Assembly (NCBI RefSeq): GCF_030272615.1
Contig: NC_081406.1
Span: forward strand, 190,771,891 to 190,831,890
Origin: Cryptomeria japonica
Taxonomy: Eukaryota > Streptophyta > Pinopsida > Cupressales > Cupressaceae
Direction of reading: 5' to 3'
Length of the DNA: 60,000 nucleotides
Part shown: positions 10,696 to 19,580 of the stretch, piece by piece
How positions within the stretch are numbered: position 1 is the first letter of the stretch
Layout of the letters: each line of letters starts with the position of its first letter
Made by a program: the position numbers and the translations under genes
The notes under the pieces: generated by a model
Database searches by the model: none
Seen by the model: only the letters and a program-made list of their open reading frames with translations
Told to the model about the DNA's origin: nothing

Positions 10696-11432
10696 TAGTC
10701 AAGTTCTTCTTCCATTGCCTTGATCCAGTCTTCATCTTTATGAGCCTCTTTGAATGACTTAGGCTCAAATTCAGAGATCATGCATAAGTTTTCTCTGATC
10801 TTACTTCTAGTAAGGATTCCTGCATCTTTATCACCTATGATCTGCTTGGGATCATGATTCAACTTGACATACTGAGGAATGGTCTTAATTGGTTCTTCTT
10901 GCTTTTCTTCTTCATCCTCATCTTCATCAGTATCAGCATTCACTGGTTCAGGAACACTGTTAGTGGTACTAGGTTGACTGACAACTGGTTCCCAGAAGGT
11001 TGCAACCAGTTCATTTACAACTTGCTCACTGCTAGTTTTCTCAGTCTTCTCAGAGGACTCATCAACTCTTACATTGATGCTTTCCATAATTCTCTGAGTC
11101 CTATTGTTGTAGCACTTGAAAGATTTACTCTTGGTGGAATATCCTAGAAATATTCCTTCATCACATTTAGCTTCAAATTTGCCCTGAATTTCACTCCTCT
11201 TGATGTAACATTTGCTACCAAATACCTTAAAGTAGTTTACCATAGGTGTCTTACCGGTCCAATACTCATAAGTAGTTTTTTCCTTACCCTTTTTGATGAG
11301 TACCTGGTTCATAGTGTAGATAGCAGTGCTCACCGCTTCTCTCCAAAAGGTGTGAGCAACCTTTCCTTGGATCAACATAGTTCTAACTACTTCAACTACA
11401 GTTCGGTTATTCCTCTCTGCTAGGCCATTCTG
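10696..11432 (-). pseudogene. Element C integrase C-terminal region and linker to reverse transcriptase
   Basis: After a TAG in the TPQQNG motif (about 11433), the frame continues with LAERNNRT (containing the third catalytic residue, Glu), FWREAVSTAIYTMNQ, YEYWTGKTP, FKVFGSKCY, KCDEGIFLGYSTKSKSFKCYN and an acidic linker DTDEDEDEEEKQEE that in copia elements connects integrase to reverse transcriptase. The region has no other stop until the TAG after AMEEELD. Confidence 0.85.
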
Positions 11433-12074
11433 CTATGGAGTCCAGGGGGCAGACAGTTGTCTCTTGATGCCAAATTCTTCACAATACTTGTTGAATTCAC
11501 CGGAAGTGAATTCCCCTCCTTGATCAGTTCTGAGACATTTGATCCTTTTACCACTTTCCTTCTCCACTAATGCTCTGAATGCTTTGAATTTCCCAAAAGA
11601 TTTAGACTTGTCTTTCAAGAATGTGACCCACATCATTCTTGAGCATTCATCAGTGAGAATCATGAAGTACATATCACCCTGCACACTTCTAGTTTTCATA
11701 GGACCACATAGATTAGTATGCACAAGATCAAGCAAGTTGTCTGCAGTGAAAGATTTACCTTTAAAGGTTGAGGAAGACATTTTCCCCAATTGACATTCTC
11801 TACACAAGGTATTATTTAGTTTGCTCAGCACCGGCAACCCTCTAACTACCTTGATCTTACTAGCCTTCACAATGTTATCAAAGTTCACATGGCAGAACCT
11901 CCTATGCCATATCCAACTATCATCAAGCTTAGCCATAAGACATGTACTTATATTTGCATTCAGATGAAATACGTTACCTTTAGTCTGCATGCTAGTGGCT
12001 ACCAATTTACCATCTTTACCTTTGATTCTGCAAACTCCATTCTTGAATTGCAGAGTGAGACCACTGTCATTTAG
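11433..12074 (-). pseudogene. Element C pre-integrase and integrase catalytic region
   Basis: The zinc-binding HHCC region reads WHRRFCHVNF...LCRECQLGK. The first catalytic position reads HTNLCGPM; copia integrases normally have Asp where this has Asn. The second catalytic Asp is present in CLRTDQGGEF. The segment ends in a TAG within TPQQNG. The Asn is encoded AAT and is shared with element I. If the alignment is right, strand transfer would be lost even without the stops. Confidence 0.85.
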
Positions 12075-12947
12075 CTAGGCAACACTTAGAAGGTTGTGTC
12101 TGAGACCTTCAACCCAGTACACATTGTCAGCACTACTCTTTCCATTCAAAGAGATGGACCCTCTACCTTTGACCATGCATGGTGCATCATTGCCAAAGCA
12201 AACCACACCACCATCATACTCCTCTAAGGATAAAAACTTGCTCCGGTCACCAGTCATATGGTGAGAACAGCCACTGTCAATGATCCACTCATTTGAATTT
12301 TCAAACCAGGAGACAAGAGCCTTCTTGTCTCCCACATCTTCCTTTACAACAACAAACACAATGTCTTCATTCTCTCCATCTTCTAATTCCTCATCTGTCA
12401 CACCTTCATCAACTACCACAAAACAATTTCTCCGGTTTCCTCCTTTGAATTTCTTGAACCTTTCTAGTTTGTCCTTGTTGTCACTATTAGGATAGTTCAT
12501 AGCAATATGTCCTATCCGGTTATAGGAAAAAAATTTCAAAGGAAGCTTACCTTTGTATTTACCAGTCCCTTTTGGAAATCTCCTGGCTAGAAGAGCTTCA
12601 AATTCCATTAGAAACTCTTCATCCTTCATTTCTCTGATCTGACTAGGTTCCCCACTAGTGCTAGCCTCTTTTCCTTTTCTAGATGGTATAGTAGAAGCTT
12701 TAAAAGCTGATTCTGTCTTTTGAACACTGCCATCAAAACTATTCAGTTCATAGGCTGTCAACTTGGCTATGATGGAGTCCAAGGATGCCTTAGACTTGTC
12801 TATTGATCTCAACTCCTGAATAGAAGCAACCCTTATTGCATAGACCGGCAACAAGGATCTCAGAACATTACTAACCATAGTGGAATCTTCTATTTTGCCA
12901 CCTGTACTCTTTATTTCTCCAACAACTGTTTTGATTCTTATTCCATA
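12075..12947 (-). pseudogene. Element C gag C-terminus and protease
   Basis: The reading frame runs about 290 codons between two TAGs. It includes SLDSIIAKLTAYELNSF (end of the UBN2 region), a knuckle in which three cysteines are replaced (FFSYNRIGHIAMNYP where CX2CX4HX4C is expected), the DEGVTDEE acidic motif, and the protease motif WIIDSGCSHHMTGD with intact Asp-Ser-Gly. It ends RHNLLSVA then TAG where Gln is conserved. The loss of the knuckle suggests Gag RNA binding decayed as well. Confidence 0.88.
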
Positions 12948-13322
12948 CTACTGAATGGTCTCTCCTTCAACCATCCGCATGTCTTCAAACTTTCCTCTCA
13001 AGCTCTCTTCCTTAGCCTTTTTTACATGCTCATCACCACCATAGATATTTTCAAGAGCATCCCATACTTCTTTGGGATTTGCCTTGTCCTGAACATCAAT
13101 AAACTCAATGTCAGATAGACTACTGATGAGGGCTTCCATGACTTGCCCATTTTCTTGTATCTCTCTCTTTTGATCATCAGTGAGAGTACCGGTAGGAACA
13201 ACATATACATTTTCAACATAACTCCAGTGTTGAACACCCATGCTTTTGATAAATATCTTCATCCTGTCTTTCCATATACCAAAGTTTTCCCTATTGAACT
13301 TTGGACCTTCCCTCTTCATCAT
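12948..13322 (-). pseudogene. Element C gag N-terminus
   Basis: It starts MMKREGPKFNRENFGIWKD at 13322, 56 bp from the primer site, and contains the MEALISSLSDIEF and WDALENIYGGDEHVK motifs of the UBN2 Gag domain. It ends after EGETIQ at a TAG where a second Gln followed by YGIRIK would be expected. The reading frame continues on the other side of the stop. Confidence 0.88.
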
Positions 13323-13377
13323 ATAGCTAGGATCTTTTCCTCAAGTGGTTAAGCTTACAACACAGAGGACCTGGAAT

Positions 13378-13389
13378 GCTCTGATACCA
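13378..13389 (-). promoter_or_regulatory. Element C primer-binding site
   Basis: TGGTATCAGAGC on the minus strand, a perfect match to the plant initiator-Met-tRNA type primer site, 2 bp from the LTR. Confidence 0.9.
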
Positions 13390-13391
13390 AT

Positions 13392-14988
13392 TAATAGCTC
13401 AACTGATGAGCCAAAAGTACCAAACCGGTACTGAGAGGGGGGGTGAATCAGTACAAACACGAATACAATCCAAAACTGGGTTGACGACAAATACCCCAAA
13501 TGACTGACAAATAGGGAAACCAGTAAAACAAAGTGCAACCAGTAACATCTAGTACAGCTCAATCAGTCATGAACTGGTCACTCAATAAGCTTCCCTCTTA
13601 GCTCAATACTACAGTATCATTATATTCTCATGCATAAACAGATAAACTAAATCATCAGATCTTCACAACAGTGAGTTCAATATGTTTTATAGACAGGCAT
13701 AAAACATACAGCCTTCATATGCATAACAGATAAAATAAAGCATCACAAGACAAAAGCATTTCACATGACACACATATTTTTCACGTGGAAACCCAACTGG
13801 GAAAAACCATGGTGGGGATGAATACCCACAAGCTACTTTTTGAACTCTTTAGAAGTTCACTCTGTTAGGAGCCTTGTCTAGTTAAGAACATTACAATAGG
13901 TTCTGGTAGGAACCGATCCTGTTAAGGATCACCAAGTTAAGGGATACCCGGTTAAGGGTTAAACCCGGTAGGGTCACCTTGTTAGAGGATTTTAAGAAAT
14001 TAATAGCTAAAAGGATCTCCTAAGCTTCTCTAGCTTCTCAGAACTCATTAGCCTTGAGTTACCCAGTTAAGGGATTTGAAACAAGCCAGTTAAGGCCACC
14101 CGATTTAAGGGATTTTGAATCAAGCCAGTTAAGGCTACCCTATTAGGGGATTTTACAACTGTTGAAGTGGTTAGAGATCAATAGGTATTACAATGATATG
14201 TTAATAGCACTCAATGCTAATGCAAATCCATTTAGGCTCCTCTTTTCCTTTTGTACATTCACTTTGCAGGTATCTCTTCTCTCCTTTGGTCTGGCAAGAA
14301 TCACATATCGCTTTCCTTGGATACACACTCACAACTTTTGCCAACAACCTTAGATAGAAACCTAACATCGACCTTATAGGGAACAAATAGGTCGGTAGAA
14401 AAAACCCTAAACCCTAAACCTATTAGGTTGAGCAATTCAAATGGTTCAATCCTGACCGTTGAATCATACTGCATTAAATGCACCAGTCTTGAGTCGATCT
14501 CAAGATATTCTCCATCGTCCATTATCCACCGTTTACATGGTAGTTGATAACTCATCACGCATTATCACCATTTGATAGAATTTGCACATTCCCGAGGTAG
14601 ATAGGAAAAGTCATCTTCATGCAAGATCCTTCACGCCCACAGAGCTTACATGGCAACACGATCTATCCTCCATCATACTGGTAACTCATCACACAAAGAT
14701 CACCGATTGAGTCACACAGACTTGAGGTACTCCAACTGGAAACCTCGAAGTGGAAGCTGCCTACCAACTAGTAGTCATATAGTGCTTCCATGTGTTGGTC
14801 CCCATAACTACATGCCGGTTCACCTTGAACAAATGTGCCACTTCACTTTGGCATATACCGGTTCACACATATACTGGTACCTCTTTCTTCACTTATCACA
14901 TGTGTCGGTTCACACTATGTCTCATATTGACATCAATGACAACATACAATATCATTATGTCTTCATGCCGGTTCACATAATGCCAACA
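13392..14988 (-). repeat. Element C 5' LTR (1597 bp)
   Basis: It begins TAATAGCTC (the expected TG has become TA) and ends CATAATGCCAACA. It shares order and most bases with 7448-9007, including the telomere-like repeat (14402-14420) and the conserved block (13784-13831). Extra GGTTAAGGG words at about 13930-13965 and 14060-14100 account for the length difference. Confidence 0.92.
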
Positions 14989-15608
14989 AAACAATCTAGT
15001 TATAGGATCTATTCCATGAGCATTCTTACCAATCCACCTTCAATATGCAATGAACAGAAATTAGACGGTTTCTTCGAGTTTCCAACAGTTTTGATGCTTC
15101 AATTTCCTTTTCAAAACAACCAACTCAACCAACATACATTCTTTGGTGTTTGGGGCCTTTAAAGATGTTTCCCAAATCACCACAACCTCCTCCAACTATT
15201 TTTCAAACAGAATTGACCGTTGGAGAATGACAACTTACAAAAAGTGCAAAATTGTCAAGACAACAAATTGATAATATGACAACTTTTGCATAATCCGACC
15301 AACTTAGACTCTAGACTATCATAGTCCCCCAAAATGATTACATATGATTCTAAAACATAAAAAAATGACTCAAATAGACTTGTGGCCACTTGATCCCTCA
15401 ATTTAGACCATTGTGACCCTTATTGACTCAATTTTCTCTACCAGACCCTAGATGACAATTTGACCCAAACATGGACAAACTTGTCACACTCCTAGGACAT
15501 TGAATTACAAAAAGACCCATAGAGTCTTATTACATTTCTTCTAACTAATAGAAAATAATCTTTTTCTTGGTTCATGCCTTCATAGGTAGGTGCTCTTGCA
15601 CCACTTGG

Positions 15609-16149
15609 AGAAGATTACTAGAAGATTATAAAGAATGCCTATTGTGTTCCTCTGAATGGACCAGTTACTGCTGATGAGATCAAGGAAGCTGAAAATAACA
15701 TTAGAGCTAAGGAAGCATTGTTGAGTGCCCTGACTAATTTTGAGATGACTAATGTAATGGGACTTCAAACTGCACATAAAATCTAGGAGAAGCTTGAAAC
15801 CTTGTATGAAAGAGATAAACAAGTCAAAGTTGCTAAGTTGAAAAGTTTGAAAGGGAAGTATGAGATGCTGAGAATGGGAGAAGATGAGAATAAATTCCTT
15901 TATGGCTAAAGTGAATGAACTTGTCCTAGATATCAGATGTGTTGGTAGAACCCTTGAAGAAGATGAAATTATTGCTAAGCTATTGAGATCATTGCCTTCT
16001 GCTTACAAACATAAGGTAGCTACTTTTGATGAGATCCAAAGCGTGACTATTGTGACAAGAGATATGCTGGTTGGAAAGATTGTTGAATTTGAACTGATTG
16101 AGTTTGGTGAATTGCAAGGAAAGTTTGAGATAATATATAGAGCATCTGT
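15609..16149 (+). pseudogene. Element A gag, second piece
   Basis: It resumes the gag frame after D with GEDY, then VPLNGPVTADEIKEAENNI, RAKEALLSALTNFEM, KLETLYERDK, LKGKYEMLRMGEDEN and LRSLPSAYKHKVATF. TAG replaces Trp twice (in DYWK and HEIWK), and a short deletion near 15893 shifts the frame. It is cut by element B at 16149; TCTGT (16145-16149) is repeated at 21603-21607 where gag continues. Confidence 0.85.
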
Positions 16150-16950
16150 TGTTAGGGATCCCACAGATACAGAGAGGGGTGGGGGGGTGAATCAGTATCT
16201 GACCGGTGGGTGGAATTTCTTAACTTAAAACATGCAGAACATAATATAACAATGTACCAGTATGCTAGAAATAATGCAATAAACAGAATCAAGAACATCC
16301 ACATGAAAAGCACACCATAACACAAGATTTTAATGAGGAAACCCACTGTGGGAAAAACCTCAGTGGGATTTGTGACCCACAATATTAACTCACTGGCCAA
16401 TAAGAGAATATTACTTATAGTAGGGGCTTGCACATGCAGGAAGGCCAACTGCCTAAAGCTCACTGCTCAATGGGAAGTCTCACTGACTTACAATAAGGAT
16501 TATACAAATCCAATAACTTGTACTACTTTACAATAGCATCTTCAATGCTAGATTCAGTACCAGTTCCTGCTCTGTTCTTTACATATACCCCTTGACCTAT
16601 ATTTCGCACAATAGGTCTGCCTAATATTTTCCTATAAATTGTCTACATATCATCCCAAATGTCTACAATGATCTCTTTTATATATAAGAGTCATTTTACA
16701 ATTTTCCAAGTCAGCTTACACATTTTTTACAATAATAAACAAAATGTAATAAAACAAAATCTTGTCAGCCTCTGTGTCGATATACTTCGTTTCTTCTATG
16801 CCAGTGCCGATGTCTTGAGTGCCGGTGTATACTGTGATCTATTGATGCCAGTATAATGCTTTTGCCTGTGCCATAAGATTGCAAGGTTGCCATCAATGAC
16901 AAAACCTTCAATCACATACAATGTCTCATTGGAGTGTGCATATGCCAACA
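16150..16950 (-). repeat. Element B 3' LTR (801 bp)
   Basis: TGTTAGGGATCCCACAGATA ... ATATGCCAACA. It contains a poly-G tract with one T (16176-16187), GTGAATCAG, the conserved block GAGGAAACCCACTGTGGG plus AAAAACCTCAGTGGG ... GACCCACAA (16335-16382) and the TGCACATGCAGGAAGGCC / GAGCTCACTGCTCAA pair (16429-16470). A minus-strand TATATAAAAGAGA lies at 16673-16685. Confidence 0.92.
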
Positions 16951-16965
16951 ATCTCCCCCTTTGGC
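16951..16965 (-). promoter_or_regulatory. Element B polypurine tract
   Basis: GCCAAAGGGGGAGAT on the minus strand adjoins the LTR, identical to that of element C. Further tracts lie at 17030-17038 and 17084-17094, spaced 50-80 bp, before ORF2 ends. Confidence 0.85.
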
Positions 16966-17139
16966 ATTGATGGCAACACTCATGAGAAATTTCAAAAATG
17001 ATCCAAAAATGTTACCAAAAATGTGTGTGCTCCCCCTAAGCATATGGTTCCTATCCTGTGATTTGAATTTTCTCATCCCACTAGTCCCCCTTTGGCATCA
17101 ATGACAAAGGTTGTCAAGATGTCAGTAGAGTTTGTAGTT

Positions 17140-19281
17140 TCAACCTTGTAACTGGGTGGTTACAATTTGAAAAAGATCTCCCAAAATCAAGTTTATACTA
17201 TCCATAAACTTCTTGCTATCCTTTATTGTTGTCTCTATTCTCTTCACTGTACCGATGAGATGCTGCAAATGCTCTGCCAATGTTTTGCTTCCCTGTATTA
17301 GTGCCTCAGAAATTTCCTTCCGTAGAGATGCTAGATAGTCCAATCTTGGACTTAGTTTTGATCTCAAATGTTTTGCCTTACTTATTATTCTTTCTTTTTC
17401 TCTTTCCAATTTGAGTAGTTTTTCCTCAAAATTTGTTATCTTCTCCTCAAAAACTAATAGTGCATCAGGTGAGTTGACAAAACTATCTGCAAGTTTATTG
17501 ATCTCATCCTGTACCTTGCTTATTCTCTTATCTATATCTACAGTCAAAAAGTTTGTTTTACAGGTATCTTTGTACAAATTTTTGTACTCTTTCAATAAAT
17601 TATATAATTTCGGTAGAAGTGTGTCAAAATCTCTATTACACTTCTTTATTTGCTCATCAAAGAATTTCTATTTTTCAACTTCTACTTTATCCTTCACTAA
17701 CTCTTCTTTTATTTTCTCAATGTTTTTTAATTTACCTTCCTCTGTGATTTCATTCAGTAGTATATCAAGAGGGGCCAAGTCTTTGTTTGTCCTCTTCTTC
17801 TTCTTGGGTGTTAGTTTCTTCTTTGGTGTGGCCTTGCTTACCAGAGATCTCACTACTTGTTGCTTTTGCCTTGTCCTCCTGGGTGAGGGTGTGGTTGCGG
17901 TGAGGGATCTCTTTTTCTTACAACTCTTTTGAAAGTTGCAGGCATGTCACTTCCTGAAGAAGTACCTACCGGTGATAGGTGAGTTTCAGGTTGTGGACCT
18001 GCTAACTCATCTTCTGTTATACCGATTTTCTTCAATACATCTTCTTTGATGGCTTTTGCTTGTCTGGAACCTTTCCTTACAACTTCCTCAAGCTTTTTCA
18101 CTCTCTTCTTAGATTGTATTTGACTTTCTATTATTTCAGCACTACCAAATACTTCTTCTTTAGGTTCTCTGGGGGCTTCTAGAAGTGCTTTACCATATGT
18201 TTCAACTATGTGATGATCTGATTCATATCCCATCTTGGTTACCCAAACTGTCCTTGGGATGACTGCTTCCATCCAGATTTCATCTTTCTTAATTACAAAG
18301 CATATTTCATCTTTGTATTTGTCTACAATCTTCTGTGATAACCTTATTCTTTTCTTCATTTTGGTCTTTAATGCTTGAAAGAAGTCATGAATACTATTTT
18401 CCTTATTCTCGCCCATATTATTGAATAGTTCTGTTAATTGTTTGCCTACCGATATATCATACCCAAGTTCTTTGTAACCTATACCAAGAACTTGTTTTGT
18501 TATGTGTAGCATCAGACATACTAACAGATTTCCAAACCTGAAAGTTCCTTTCTTGTCCTTCTTGATCTTGCCAAGGTTGTCAATTAATTCATCTTTTAAC
18601 CATTCACATATATCAATTTTTGCATTGTCTGTGACCATGTCATAAGAACTCTTAATGCATAAGCTTGAAACTAAATTAAGTCTATTTACATGAGTAGCTT
18701 TATATCCTAATATCATGTTGATGAATCTCACATTGATATATGTTACATCATTGACTCTTAGGGACCTCTTGTCGAATGTTGCACCAGTTAGGATTATAAC
18801 TAGGTCATTGGAAACCTTCTTGGTTTTATCTGGTCTTTTACCGGTGGCCGGTAACCCTATGACAGCTTTCACAACTTCCTTGGTGATCTTGTGGATTGCA
18901 TCTAACCAGAAAAACTCTCCATGTACCTTTCTTAAGACTATCCTAATCACATCCTTAGGAAATTCAAGAATGCTAAGGATCTATGTAAATCCTAGGGTCT
19001 CAATGATCTTGTGTTCATCTTTTTATATTTTTGGTATTATCACATATCATGGTTTTATACATGGTTTTAATTTCCTCATCTCCTAATTCCTCAATGTTGC
19101 AGTGGATGTACATTCTGGGGTCTTTAGCATAAACAACTCCCTTTGGAATTTGAGAAAAAGCACCTAAGGTATCATCTTTCTTTGCTATCTCGGGAACTAA
19201 CTGAAATATGGGCCTAGGTCTTTTTATCACTTCAACAACAGTAGGGTTTGCTATATATTCAATTGCAGAGGTGGATGCCAT
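17140..19281 (-). pseudogene. Element B ORF2: unrecognised protein with C-terminal coiled coil
   Basis: It starts with ATG at 19281 (MASTSAIEYIANPTVVEVI). A conserved N-terminal domain follows: RPRPIFQLVPE, KGVVYAKDPRMYIHCNIEELG, then, after a frameshift near 19020 and a stop near 18980, VIRIVLRKVHGEFFWLDAIH, KITKEVVKAVIGLP, VSNDLVIILTGATFDKRSL, CEWLKDELIDNLGKIKKD, FRFGNLLVCLMLH and MKKRIRLSQKIVDKYKDEIC. The middle is charged, with PKKKLTPKKKKR resembling a nuclear localisation signal. A frameshift at about 17853 and one stop at 17665 precede a coiled coil (about 17660-17140: FDTLLPKLYNLLKEYKNLYK, LEREKERI, LRSKLSPRLDYLASLRKE). Total span about 714 codons. I recognise no family. Homologues occur in elements F, G and H. 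Confidence 0.8.
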
Positions 19282-19580
19282 GATTAAATACATTTTACTA
19301 CCTTGGATGGATGATTGCTTGGAGTGTTCTTGCTTCTTTCTTGAAATGCCTTAGCTTGGAATCTTCGCGCTCTTCGTAAATTTGAAATCTCGGTGAAATG
19401 AAATGGAGCCAAAACCTTAATTTTATAGTGTCTGTTCACCATCTACCACATTAATTGCATGTTGATTAAGTATTCACTTAACATTGTTTGCCAGTAATAA
19501 GATTTTCAACTTCTTATCACTAACCAAGGGAATAATAATACATGTGTCATTAGATTGCCAAACCCTCAAAGAAACTTTCT
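19282..19580 (-). promoter_or_regulatory. Element B ORF1-ORF2 spacer with TATA-like box
   Basis: The roughly 300 bp between the genes has stops in all ORF2-strand frames, so ORF2 cannot be a readthrough extension of ORF1. On the minus strand it contains ACTATAAAATTAAGG (about 19431-19417), then about 135 bp of leader to the ORF2 ATG, which looks like a small promoter plus 5' untranslated region. Function is inferred, not shown. Confidence 0.4.

Larger units (their letters stand above)
7448..14988 (-). mobile_element. Element C: full-length Ty1/copia retrotransposon inside D
   Basis: LTRs at 7448-9007 and 13392-14988 enclose, on the minus strand, primer site, gag, protease, integrase, reverse transcriptase, RNase H and polypurine tract. 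Perfect duplications AAACA lie at 7443-7447 and 14989-14993. At 7541 bp it is structurally complete. Its coding region is one long reading frame broken by about six TAG codons and one 1-bp frameshift, so it is younger than A and D but dead. As it sits within D, which sits within A, it is the third level of the nest. Confidence 0.95.
6444..15603. mobile_element. Element D: solo-LTR-like insertion (about 1.6 kb) split by element C
   Basis: It starts TGATGAGGAG, ends CTTGCACCA and is flanked by perfect duplications CTTGG (6439-6443, 15604-15608) that lie inside A's gag. Taking out C leaves 1614 bp (6444-7447 plus 14994-15603) with no second internal repeat, no coding region and no primer site, so it is most simply a solo LTR of a family not otherwise present here. 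The right end carries a small hairpin GGTGC-TCTT-GCACC. Its lineage and strand are unknown; the TG/CA ends and 5-bp duplication argue for an LTR origin rather than a DNA transposon. Confidence 0.7.

Noticed and set aside
7448-14988. CRISPR-like repeat array in the GGTTAAGGG-rich LTR zones
   Set aside because: Words are short, irregular and diverged, in a plant retrotransposon LTR; there are no spacers of constant length and no cas genes.
17411-17932. 173-codon plus-strand frame
   Set aside because: It is the antisense shadow of the ORF2 coiled coil of element B; Ser/Phe/Leu-rich composition is typical of the reverse of Glu/Lys-rich helices.
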